Assembly (NCBI GenBank): GCA_030635565.1
Contig: DAOVYP010000063.1
Location: 1-9,091 of the forward strand
Source of the DNA: Spirochaeta sp.
GTDB taxonomy: Bacteria > Spirochaetota > Spirochaetia > DSM-2461
Direction of reading: 5' to 3'
DNA length: 9,091 nt
The stretch's first letter is position 1, and each line of letters begins with the position of its first letter. The notes beneath the pieces are model-generated. The model was not told where the DNA came from. It made no database searches and was given only the letters and a program-made list of their open reading frames with translations. Below, piece by piece: positions 1-6,001 of this stretch. The position numbers were made by a program, and so were the translations under genes.

Positions 1-30
1 ATTCTTGCGAACTCAGACAAATTAAACCTT

Positions 31-312
31 TTATCGTCGTTTCGTACGGAAAATGGGTTCTATATAATTATCGAGATTCCACTTCTTCACCACCCACTTG
101 ATGATCCGGGAGTACAGGAAAAATGTACCGGCAATAGATCCGAACAGGATGATAATAACCGCTAAAAGTGACAGTCCCTGGGAATCCACTCCCAGCTTCT
201 GATAGAGGAATCCGACGGTAACTCCGAGTATGAGGGCCAACAGGACCAGAATAACGAGATTCAGGATTGTCGCAGCAATCAGAAAATATACCGTATTGAG
301 TTTCTTGTTCAT
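31..312 (-). CDS. Small two-helix membrane protein next to lspA
   Basis: This 93-residue protein has a short basic N-terminus (MNKKLN), two long hydrophobic segments at about residues 8-36 and 47-68, and a basic tail ending FRTKRR, so it should be an inner-membrane hairpin with cytoplasmic ends. The ATG overlaps the lspA stop as ATGA, and a GAGG Shine-Dalgarno at 318-321 lies 5 nt upstream, so the start is well supported and translation is probably coupled to lspA. From memory, similar small proteins beside lspA in spirochaetes carry the automatic name 'leader peptide processing enzyme'. I see no catalytic motif that would justify an enzyme name. A helper role in lipoprotein processing is only a guess from the neighbour. 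No terminator is visible in the 30 bases downstream, so the transcript may continue past the window edge. Confidence 0.8.
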   Translation of the reverse strand: MNKKLNTVYFLIAATILNLVILVLLALILGVTVGFLYQKLGVDSQGLSLLAVIIILFGSIAGTFFLYSRIIKWVVKKWNLDNYIEPIFRTKRR

Positions 313-818
313 GATTTCCTCAATCGCAGTTCCTGCAGTATGAGCAGGATAATCAGGGTGATTGATGATACAACAAGTGATGCATCAGCCACATTGAAAG
401 TTGGCCAGCGTTCCAGACCGAATAATCCGTAGAATTTGAAATCCAGAAAATCCACCACACCATCGGGTCGGAATATACGATCCAACTGGTTTCCCAGTCC
501 CCCGCCGACAATGACCGCCAGGGTCCATCGCTGACCGTTGGTCAGATCTTTTCCCCGAACGAGATAGAAGCCAACAGCCGCCAGCACGAAAAGTGGAACG
601 ATGATGAAGAGGATAACCCTCAGGGTATCGGGAAACCCGCTGCCCATACTGAATGCCACTCCCTGGTTCTTCACATGAATGAGGCGGAAGAAATCTCCGG
701 CGAAATTCCAGGCTATTGTATACGGCGGTATCAGTTTCTCAACTATGAGTTTGGTGACCTGATCCGCCCCGACAATAAAGGCACTCAGGATAAAATAGCG
801 GTATTTATGCAAGATCAT
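309..818 (-). CDS. lspA: Lipoprotein signal peptidase (signal peptidase II)
   Basis: This is the membrane aspartyl protease that cleaves the signal peptide of diacylglyceryl-modified prolipoproteins ahead of the lipidated Cys. The family signatures are all present (numbered from the ATG at 818, 169 residues): DQVTK at 19-23 in the first helix, NQGVAFS at 51-57, GNQLDR with catalytic Asp113, and FNVAD with catalytic Asp145. Four hydrophobic helices are visible and the length is normal. The start is ambiguous. The frame opens with a TTG at 824 that has no ribosome binding site. The ATG at 818 directly abuts GGAG (819-822). A TTG at 812 lies 6 nt from that GGAG and would give MHKYRYF, a typical LspA N-terminus. 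The gene lies 17 nt downstream of the Nif3-like gene and overlaps the small membrane protein by 4 bp, so the three probably form one operon. Confidence 0.96.
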   Translation of the reverse strand: MILHKYRYFILSAFIVGADQVTKLIVEKLIPPYTIAWNFAGDFFRLIHVKNQGVAFSMGSGFPDTLRVILFIIVPLFVLAAVGFYLVRGKDLTNGQRWTLAVIVGGGLGNQLDRIFRPDGVVDFLDFKFYGLFGLERWPTFNVADASLVVSSITLIILLILQELRLRKS

Positions 819-835
819 CTCCAAATAGATATATA

Positions 836-1597
836 TCAGTAACCGGTAGGGATATCAAGGAACACGGTTTCAATACCCAGTTCAGTGGCCACGGTCTCCG
901 CCATTGCCTTGATACCGAAAATTTCCGTCAGATAATGACCCGCGAAAAGGACATTGATTCCCGCTTCACGGCACTCATGATAAATATTGTGAGAAGCGTC
1001 CCCGGTAATATACAGATCCAGCCCCTCGGCAATGGCCTGGGAAACCTCACGGGTTCCACCGCCGGAAATGACGCCGATACTGCGAATCTCGGAAGGACCG
1101 AAACGCAGCGCATTGATTCGGCTCTCCCATGCGCCGAAGAGCCGGATGATAAGCGACTCCAGGTCGGAAGCCTCAGGCAGCTGTCCTTTGAAACCGATCT
1201 TGCGATCTTTGTAGTCTCCGAAAGGTTCGATGTCTTCAAGACCGAGTTCACCGACAATTCGGGCATTGTTCCCGAGCTCGGCATGCCGGTCCAGTGGAAG
1301 ATGGCAGGCGTAGAGGGAGATATCATTCTTCATCAGAAATCTGACTCGCTCTCCCATGACGCCGGTAAGTGGAAACGCCGGCCCCCGGAACAGCCCATGA
1401 TGGACGAAAAGTGCCTGGGCTCCTTCCTGCTTTGTCCGCCGGAATGCATCCATGCAGGCATCCACCGCAAATGCCATTTTACTCAGCTCGGTGTTACTAT
1501 CCCCAAGCTGTATTCCGTTCAGAGAAGAATCAATGCCGTCCGTTTCCGGGAACTCAAGACGTTCCCTGGTCCAGCGGTCGAAATCGGCCATAATCAT
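836..1597 (-). CDS. Nif3-like dinuclear metal centre protein (GTP cyclohydrolase I type 2 / YbgI family)
   Basis: This is a 253-residue member of the NIF3/YbgI family, which forms toroidal hexamers with a two-metal site per subunit; the physiological reaction is not settled for the family. The metal ligands are intact: His66-His67 in VHHG, Asp103 in CHLPLD, and His221 and Glu225 in GHYLTEIFGI. The conserved TGDASHN segment lies at about 198-204. The length matches the short, two-domain YbgI form without the PII-like insert. Two ATGs, at 1597 and 1591, are in frame (MIMADFD). Neither has a Shine-Dalgarno, but a TATAAT hexamer lies 7 nt upstream of the first, so the mRNA may be leaderless. It is the first gene of a minus-strand cluster with lspA and is divergent from the Lon-like gene. 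No functional link to lipoprotein processing is evident. Confidence 0.93.
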   Translation of the reverse strand: MIMADFDRWTRERLEFPETDGIDSSLNGIQLGDSNTELSKMAFAVDACMDAFRRTKQEGAQALFVHHGLFRGPAFPLTGVMGERVRFLMKNDISLYACHLPLDRHAELGNNARIVGELGLEDIEPFGDYKDRKIGFKGQLPEASDLESLIIRLFGAWESRINALRFGPSEIRSIGVISGGGTREVSQAIAEGLDLYITGDASHNIYHECREAGINVLFAGHYLTEIFGIKAMAETVATELGIETVFLDIPTGY

Positions 1598-1604
1598 AAG
1601 AGTT

Positions 1605-1631
1605 ATTATAGAATATAAATCCGAATACCAA
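1605..1631 (-). promoter_or_regulatory. Candidate promoter of the nif3-like/lspA cluster
   Basis: On the minus strand a perfect TATAAT occupies 1610-1605, and a partial -35 (TTGGTA, 4/6) lies at 1631-1626 with a short 15-bp spacer. The -10 ends 7 nt before the ATG at 1597, so transcription would begin at or beside the start codon. The -10 is good and the -35 is weak. Confidence 0.45.
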
Positions 1632-1648
1632 ACATCCCCTCTCCTGTC

Positions 1649-1677
1649 TTACCAGAAAGCCAATCGAGCTATAGAAT
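1649..1677 (+). promoter_or_regulatory. Candidate promoter of the Lon-like protease gene
   Basis: TTACCA (1649-1654, 4/6 to TTGACA) and TAGAAT (1672-1677, 5/6 to TATAAT) are separated by 17 bp. The -10 ends 7 nt before the ATG at 1685 and no purine-rich Shine-Dalgarno intervenes, so the expected transcription start is at or next to the initiation codon. It is divergent from the nif3-like promoter in the same 87-bp gap. Confidence 0.45.
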
Positions 1678-1684
1678 AAACATC

Positions 1685-4066
1685 ATGCCTTACTTTCCCC
1701 GTGAACTCTCCCTGAATGAGATTCTACTGAATATCGAAGCACCTGCCGATGACGAATCCAACGCGAAGCCGGATGACAAGCAATGGGCCCTGGTCGGCCA
1801 GGACAGGGCTGTCCAGGCCCTCGAGATGGGCTTATCCATTCGAGCAAAGGGTTACAACATATACGTCGCCGGAGAATCAGGCACCGGCAAGCATACGGCA
1901 ATTATGGACATTCTCTCCCGGCACAGGGGCAAAAACGGTTCCTTGAGGGATATCGCCTATGTCCAGGATTTTCAGGAACCGGACAAGCCGCTCAATCTGA
2001 TTTTCACCGAAGGAAAGGCTCGTCAATTCAAGGAAGATGTAAAGCTGCTGGTGGATCGACTGACCGACAGAATCGCTCACGATCTCGACGCGGAGACCTA
2101 CAAAGCCAAAAGAGACACCTTGATTGCGGAAACCGAAAACGGAGAGAACAAGGTTCTGGCCGATTTTGAGGGACAACTGAACGCTGAAGGCTTCAGCACC
2201 GTACAGACAGATGATGAGGATGAAGGTCAGGCCACCGATATCGCGCCTGTAATCGAGGGTGAAATCGTCTTGTTCGAAGACCTCCAGGATCTGGTTTCAT
2301 CGGGCAGAATTCCCGATAGCATCTGGACTGAGACCCGGGAGCGATATTTTGCCTACATGGACGCCATGAAGAGGATCTACCGGGAACTCCGTATTGCCAG
2401 GGAAAAACTCGAGGAGACTCTGACGAACCTCAAGAATGACACCATACGCCCCGGTATACAGGAAGAATGTTCCGCAGTCGCCGATTCCTGGAAGGATGCC
2501 GCAATCAGGGCTTTCCTGAAGAGCCTTGAAGATGACGTGTTGGATAACAGTGACTGGATTACATCGGACAGTGAAGAAGAGGAAGAGATTGACCTCGATA
2601 TCCGGTACGGTGTGAACATCGTCGTCGACCGGTTCGGCGTCGACAGGCTGCCGGTAATCCATGAAACCAATCCCACGAAAACGAATCTGTTCGGTGCCAT
2701 AGAAGCAAGATACGATGTCTCAGGTGAGCTCCGGACGAATATGATGATGATTAAAGCCGGTTCCCTCCTTCAGGCAGACGGGGGCTTTCTCATCCTTCAG
2801 GCCGAGGACATCTTCTCAAAAGAAGGCTTGTGGACCGAGCTCAAACGGGCTCTTCAGACCGGACATGTCATACCTGAAGTCCAGTCGACGCCCCTGGGAC
2901 CCCTGCCCATCCTGATGAAACCTGAACCCGTCATTGCCGAGACGACTGTGATACTCGTGGGATCTGCGAGAATCTACGAATCTCTCTGCGCCCAGGACGA
3001 CGAGTTCCTGAAACTCTTCAAGGTAACGGCGGAATTCAGTCCCGTGATGACCCGGGATACGAAGACGGAGAAGGAATACGCAGCATTCGCCAGAGGTCTT
3101 TCAGCCAAAGAAGAGCTTCTGCCCGTCACACCCGACGGAATTCAGGAAATCATATCCTATGGCGTGCTCCTTTCGGAAAAAAGGGACCGTCTGAGCACCC
3201 GCTTCAGCCTGATCGGCGATCTGATACGGGAATCTCATTACGGTGCCGGTAAAGCGGGAAAAACTTCCATCGACAGGGAAGTGGTGAAGGAAGCCATTGC
3301 CACCAGGGAATACCTGGGCAGCCTCCCTGAAGAGATGCTCATCAACCAGATCCGTGAAGGGACTCTGCTCATCGATGTCGACGGAAAGAAAACCGGTGTC
3401 GTCAACGGCCTTGCGGTCCTTGAACGTGGGTTCTACGCCTTCGGCACCCCTTTGAGAATCACCGTTTCCGTCGGTCCTGGTAAAGAGGGGCTAATCAATA
3501 TTGAAAGGGAGTCGGGTCTGTCCGGTGAGCTGCATGATAAAGGTGTATTTCTGTTGGAAGGTTATCTCCGTTACCGCTATGCCCGGAGACAGCAGCTTTC
3601 CCTGACCGCAAGTATTGCCGTCGAGCAGTCTTATTATGAAATCGACGGTGACTCGGCTTCGGCGGCGGAACTGGTGGCCCTCCTTTCGGCCATCGCTGAA
3701 ATACCGGTACGGCAGGACGTGGCGGTCACCGGCGCCATCAACCAGCAGGGAATCATCCAGCCTGTGGGCGGTATCCATGAAAAAGTACAGGGATTCTTCC
3801 AGGCCTGCGAGGTCAAGGGGCTTACCGGACGGCAGGGAGTTGTCGTTCCGGCAAGAAATGCCGGAGCCGTCATTCTGCCCGACAAGGTAATCGAAGCCGT
3901 GAAGGCGTCCAGATTCCACATCTGGGCCGCAGAAAATATCGACGAAGTCATGGCACTGCTCACCGGCAGGAACGCCGGAAAGGAACGGCGCAGCGGCAGG
4001 TTTGAAAGCCACAGCATTAACGAAGCAGTCCGACGGGGACTGGCCGAATTGGCCGACCTCTCATGA
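1685..4066 (+). CDS. Lon-like ATP-dependent protease (AAA_32 type)
   Basis: This 793-residue protein belongs to the COG1067-type Lon relatives: an AAA+ ATPase fused to a Lon Ser-Lys protease domain, lacking the N-terminal LAN substrate-binding domain of classical LonA. A Walker A motif GESGTGKH lies at 63-70 (Lys69). A charged, probably coiled-coil insert follows at about 110-290, with acidic patches at 175-181 and 293-304. A Walker B-like stretch GGFLILQAEDI lies at 366-376. The C-terminal protease domain (about 550-760) carries the dyad Ser657 in GDSAS and Lys700 in GGIHEKVQGFF. Both active sites look intact, so it should be a cytoplasmic, ATP-dependent protease of misfolded or regulatory proteins. 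The ATG has no Shine-Dalgarno and is placed by the promoter 7 nt upstream and by the family-like N-terminus. The substrate is unknown. It is followed by a gene with its own promoter, so it may be monocistronic. Confidence 0.94.
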   Translation: MPYFPRELSLNEILLNIEAPADDESNAKPDDKQWALVGQDRAVQALEMGLSIRAKGYNIYVAGESGTGKHTAIMDILSRHRGKNGSLRDIAYVQDFQEPDKPLNLIFTEGKARQFKEDVKLLVDRLTDRIAHDLDAETYKAKRDTLIAETENGENKVLADFEGQLNAEGFSTVQTDDEDEGQATDIAPVIEGEIVLFEDLQDLVSSGRIPDSIWTETRERYFAYMDAMKRIYRELRIAREKLEETLTNLKNDTIRPGIQEECSAVADSWKDAAIRAFLKSLEDDVLDNSDWITSDSEEEEEIDLDIRYGVNIVVDRFGVDRLPVIHETNPTKTNLFGAIEARYDVSGELRTNMMMIKAGSLLQADGGFLILQAEDIFSKEGLWTELKRALQTGHVIPEVQSTPLGPLPILMKPEPVIAETTVILVGSARIYESLCAQDDEFLKLFKVTAEFSPVMTRDTKTEKEYAAFARGLSAKEELLPVTPDGIQEIISYGVLLSEKRDRLSTRFSLIGDLIRESHYGAGKAGKTSIDREVVKEAIATREYLGSLPEEMLINQIREGTLLIDVDGKKTGVVNGLAVLERGFYAFGTPLRITVSVGPGKEGLINIERESGLSGELHDKGVFLLEGYLRYRYARRQQLSLTASIAVEQSYYEIDGDSASAAELVALLSAIAEIPVRQDVAVTGAINQQGIIQPVGGIHEKVQGFFQACEVKGLTGRQGVVVPARNAGAVILPDKVIEAVKASRFHIWAAENIDEVMALLTGRNAGKERRSGRFESHSINEAVRRGLAELADLS

Positions 4067-4097
4067 GGCACCCAAAGATGAATGGTAATTTCTGTAT

Positions 4098-4128
4098 TTG
4101 ACACAACATAATATACCGACGCTATAAT
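4098..4128 (+). promoter_or_regulatory. Promoter of the GHKL-HDOD gene
   Basis: This is a consensus TTGACA (4098-4103) with a consensus TATAAT (4123-4128), separated by 19 bp, longer than the optimal 17. Expected initiation is near 4135, followed by an AAGGA ribosome binding site at 4142-4147 and the ATG at 4154. Both hexamers are perfect, so the long spacer is the only doubtful point; it may lower basal strength. Confidence 0.7.
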
Positions 4129-4153
4129 GGATCATTAACATAAGGAAAAGTGC

Positions 4154-5635
4154 ATGCCTAGTCCGCAAATCGTCAAAAGAATAAAACAATCGGTTCTCAT
4201 GTCGGAACCGCTGATGTTAACCACTTATAAACTGCCTCACAAAGTGGAGATGCAGATTGATGAGATTCTCAGTGCGTATCTGAACGAACTCGGCCAGGAG
4301 CAACTGACGGATCATCTTTCCTATTGCCTCAAGGAACTGGCCGTCAATGCCAAGAAAGCCAATACCAAGAGAGTGTATTTCGACGAAAAGCAGCTGGACC
4401 TCCATGACCGCGATGACTATGTCGAAGGCATGAAGAACTTCAAGGAAGAAACTCTCGACAATCATGAGCATTGGATCGAGCTGCAGAAACAGAGGGGCCT
4501 TTATATTAAATTCCTGTTTCATCCCAAGGGCCGCAATTTCCGCATATCCATCAAGAACAATGTTGAGATAACCCGTAAGGAACAGATGAGGGTATACGAC
4601 CGCATCGCCCGCTCCAGGGCGTTTGAAACCCTGGAAGAGGCTTTCGCCGAAGTCCTGGATGATTCCGAGGGTGCGGGTCTCGGTATCGTCATCCTGGTCC
4701 TGATGCTGCGAAAGATGGGACTTGATGAGGATGCCTATGAAATTGAAGGTGAAGGAGGCATCACCACCGCAAGCATCACCGTTCCCATTAATGAAGTGAA
4801 ACTCGAGAAACTGGACATGCTCATCAATCAGATTGTGGAAGAAATTGACCGGCTGCCCCAGTTCCCGGAAAATATCGTCGCGATTCAGCGGCTTATCAAC
4901 GATCCCAAGAGTGAAATCAGCGATATCGCCCGGAAAATCAGTACCGACCCAGCCCTGACCGCCGATCTGCTTAAAACCGTGAATTCGGCTCAGTTCATGC
5001 TCCCGAATAAGGTGGACAACATCGTCGACGCTGTGAAAATGCTCGGTCTGAGGGGTGTGAAAAACATGCTCTTCAATTACGGAACTGAGAAAATCCTGGA
5101 TCTTCCTTCCCACCCTGAACTCTGGGATCATGCCCACCGTGTGGCATTTTACAGCTTCACCCTGGCCCGGCAGATTACCCGAAGCAAAGACATTATCGAT
5201 GATGCCTATGTCGGAGGAATACTCCACGACATCGGGAAAATCGTCTTCTCCGCAGTCCACCCTGAACTCCTCGACAGGATTCGGCATTTCACTACGGAGC
5301 GGGATATCCCCCCCGGATTATTTGAAGACCTCTCTGCAGGATACAATCACTCGGAAATCGGTGCGAAGATTGCCGAAAAGTGGAATTTCTCCGATTCACT
5401 CATTGAAGCGATCCGTTATCATCACGAACCTAATGCATGTCGCCCCGAACACCGGCTCATTGTCTACTGTGTCTATCTCGGCAATGCAGTCTGCGGGTAT
5501 GAATCCGGGGAAATGAATTACGATATCATGGACCATTCGATACTGATGAAATTCCGCATCACCTCGGAAGATCAGTTCAAGGAAGTTCAGCATCGCCTCT
5601 CCAACGATTACGAAGCGGAAATCAAAATGAACTGA
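4154..5635 (+). CDS. GHKL-type ATPase-like domain fused to an HDOD domain
   Basis: This 493-residue soluble protein appears to have two parts. The N-terminal part (about 40-215) resembles the histidine-kinase-like ATPase fold: an N-box at 58-70 (CLKELAVNAKKAN, Glu61 and Asn65), a weak G1-like ISIKNN at 131-136, and a G2-like SEGAGLG at 171-177. No phosphoacceptor His domain or transmembrane sensor is visible. The C-terminal part (about 225-450) is an HDOD domain starting LPQFPENIVAIQRLI. It retains His328, the pair His358-Asp359 in ILHDIGK, His399 and His423-His424. The position where HD hydrolases usually carry a later Asp reads LGNAV (Asn444). HDOD proteins generally act in signalling rather than as proven hydrolases. 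The start is fixed by AAGGA 7 nt upstream. Its own promoter suggests independent expression. Role unknown; signal-controlled regulation, possibly of motility or stress, is inference. Confidence 0.88.
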   Translation: MPSPQIVKRIKQSVLMSEPLMLTTYKLPHKVEMQIDEILSAYLNELGQEQLTDHLSYCLKELAVNAKKANTKRVYFDEKQLDLHDRDDYVEGMKNFKEETLDNHEHWIELQKQRGLYIKFLFHPKGRNFRISIKNNVEITRKEQMRVYDRIARSRAFETLEEAFAEVLDDSEGAGLGIVILVLMLRKMGLDEDAYEIEGEGGITTASITVPINEVKLEKLDMLINQIVEEIDRLPQFPENIVAIQRLINDPKSEISDIARKISTDPALTADLLKTVNSAQFMLPNKVDNIVDAVKMLGLRGVKNMLFNYGTEKILDLPSHPELWDHAHRVAFYSFTLARQITRSKDIIDDAYVGGILHDIGKIVFSAVHPELLDRIRHFTTERDIPPGLFEDLSAGYNHSEIGAKIAEKWNFSDSLIEAIRYHHEPNACRPEHRLIVYCVYLGNAVCGYESGEMNYDIMDHSILMKFRITSEDQFKEVQHRLSNDYEAEIKMN

Positions 5636-5660
5636 CCTCCGGATATATCCGATACGGGGG
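5636..5660. repeat. Palindrome and imperfect hairpin after the HDOD gene
   Basis: A perfect 12-bp palindrome CGGATATATCCG lies at 5640-5651, immediately after the HDOD stop codon. A larger stem can pair CCTCCG (5636-5641) with CGGGGG (5655-5660) using one G-T pair. No T-run follows on either strand, so a classical intrinsic terminator is not supported. It could instead be a protein-binding site or a weak RNA 3' end. Confidence 0.4.
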
Positions 5661-5672
5661 TTGAAAAAAGTC

Positions 5673-5701
5673 TTGACATTTCCTTGTATATATCGTATTT
5701 G
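5673..5701 (+). promoter_or_regulatory. Candidate glutaredoxin promoter
   Basis: A perfect TTGACA (5673-5678) is followed after 17 bp by TATTTG (5696-5701), a poor -10 (3/6). Other -10 choices such as TATATA at 5703 give a 24-bp spacer. A strong -35 combined with a weak -10 buried in the inverted repeat suggests a controlled promoter. The gene then has AGGAGA at 5720-5725, 6 nt from the ATG at 5732. Confidence 0.55.
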
Positions 5702-5710
5702 ATATATACA
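5685..5710. promoter_or_regulatory. Candidate operator: perfect 10-bp inverted repeat
   Basis: The left arm TGTATATATC (5685-5694) and right arm GATATATACA (5701-5710) are exact reverse complements around a 6-bp centre GTATTT. The arm centres are 16 bp apart, about one and a half helical turns. The site covers the presumed -10 and transcription start, where a dimeric repressor would block RNA polymerase. I cannot match it to a known operator; it does not fit the NrdR box. The regulator is unknown and not encoded in this window. Confidence 0.6.
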
Positions 5711-5731
5711 TAGAACTACAGGAGATCGAAT

Positions 5732-5962
5732 ATGGCCATTACTATCTATACAACACCGAGCTGCGGATATTGCACTGTTGCCAAGAATTATTTCCGGGAA
5801 AACAAAGTCCCTTTCACCGAGCATGACGTTTCCAGAGACCAGCGCCGGGCTGATGAGATGGTGAGGAAATCAGGCCAGATGGGCGTTCCCGTCATTGACA
5901 TCAACGGCCGGATTATCGTCGGTTTCAACAAGCCCGAGATTGAACGGAACCTTCGGCGATAA
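5732..5962 (+). CDS. Glutaredoxin-like thiol-disulfide oxidoreductase (YruB/NrdH type)
   Basis: This is a 76-residue thioredoxin-fold protein with redox motif Cys11-Gly-Tyr-Cys14, the cis-proline loop GVPVID (Pro53), and a C-terminal GF (64-65) as in the YruB/NrdH-like glutaredoxins. It is complete and soluble, and should reduce disulfides in the cytoplasm. Whether glutathione, thioredoxin reductase or another donor recharges it cannot be told from sequence, and no reductase gene or ribonucleotide reductase lies next to it. The start is fixed by AGGAGA 6 nt upstream. The gene appears monocistronic, with a consensus -35 and a perfect inverted repeat over the -10, so regulated (perhaps redox- or metal-responsive) expression is likely but inferred. 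It converges on the RNA methyltransferase gene with only 26 bp between their stops. Confidence 0.93.
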   Translation: MAITIYTTPSCGYCTVAKNYFRENKVPFTEHDVSRDQRRADEMVRKSGQMGVPVIDINGRIIVGFNKPEIERNLRR

Positions 5963-5980
5963 CATCTCCGGCGATAACAG
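5951..5980. repeat. Short tandem duplication across the glutaredoxin stop codon
   Basis: CGGCGATAACA occurs at 5954-5964 and again at 5969-5979, a 15-bp period; with flanking bases the units (5951 and 5966) match at 13 of 14 positions. The first copy encodes the final Arg-Arg-stop of the glutaredoxin, so the second is a recent-looking duplication of the gene's end in the convergent spacer. Confidence 0.6.
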
Positions 5981-6001
5981 CCCAGGCGTTATACCAGGGC
6001 T
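5979..6001. other. Weak hairpin at the convergent 3' ends
   Basis: AGCCC (5979-5983) can pair with GGGCT (5997-6001), with two more G-C pairs inside an A-A mismatch and a 7-nt loop. It spans the stop codon of the RNA methyltransferase, between convergent genes. No adequate U-run follows in either direction, so it is at best a weak transcription barrier. Confidence 0.3.

Noticed and set aside
935..1618. 227-codon plus-strand open frame opposite the nif3-like gene
   Set aside because: It lies entirely antisense to a gene with intact metal-ligand motifs, has no ribosome binding site, and its translation resembles no family.
3491..4104. Two overlapping minus-strand frames opposite the Lon protease domain
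   Set aside because: They shadow the conserved Ser-Lys protease region and show no motif, start signal or promoter.
4217..5287. 356-codon minus-strand open frame opposite the GHKL-HDOD gene
   Set aside because: Long antisense frames arise in GC-biased codon use; the sense frame carries clear domain motifs and a promoter plus ribosome binding site, while the antisense frame has none.
5636..5670. Intrinsic terminator after the HDOD gene
   Set aside because: A hairpin is possible but it is followed by TTGAAAAAAG on the plus strand and no T-run on the minus strand, so it lacks the required U-tract.
5685..5710. NrdR box at the glutaredoxin promoter
   Set aside because: The NrdR consensus is a 16-bp site with ACAC and GTGT ends around an ATATAT core; the 26-bp repeat here lacks those ends and has a 6-bp centre.
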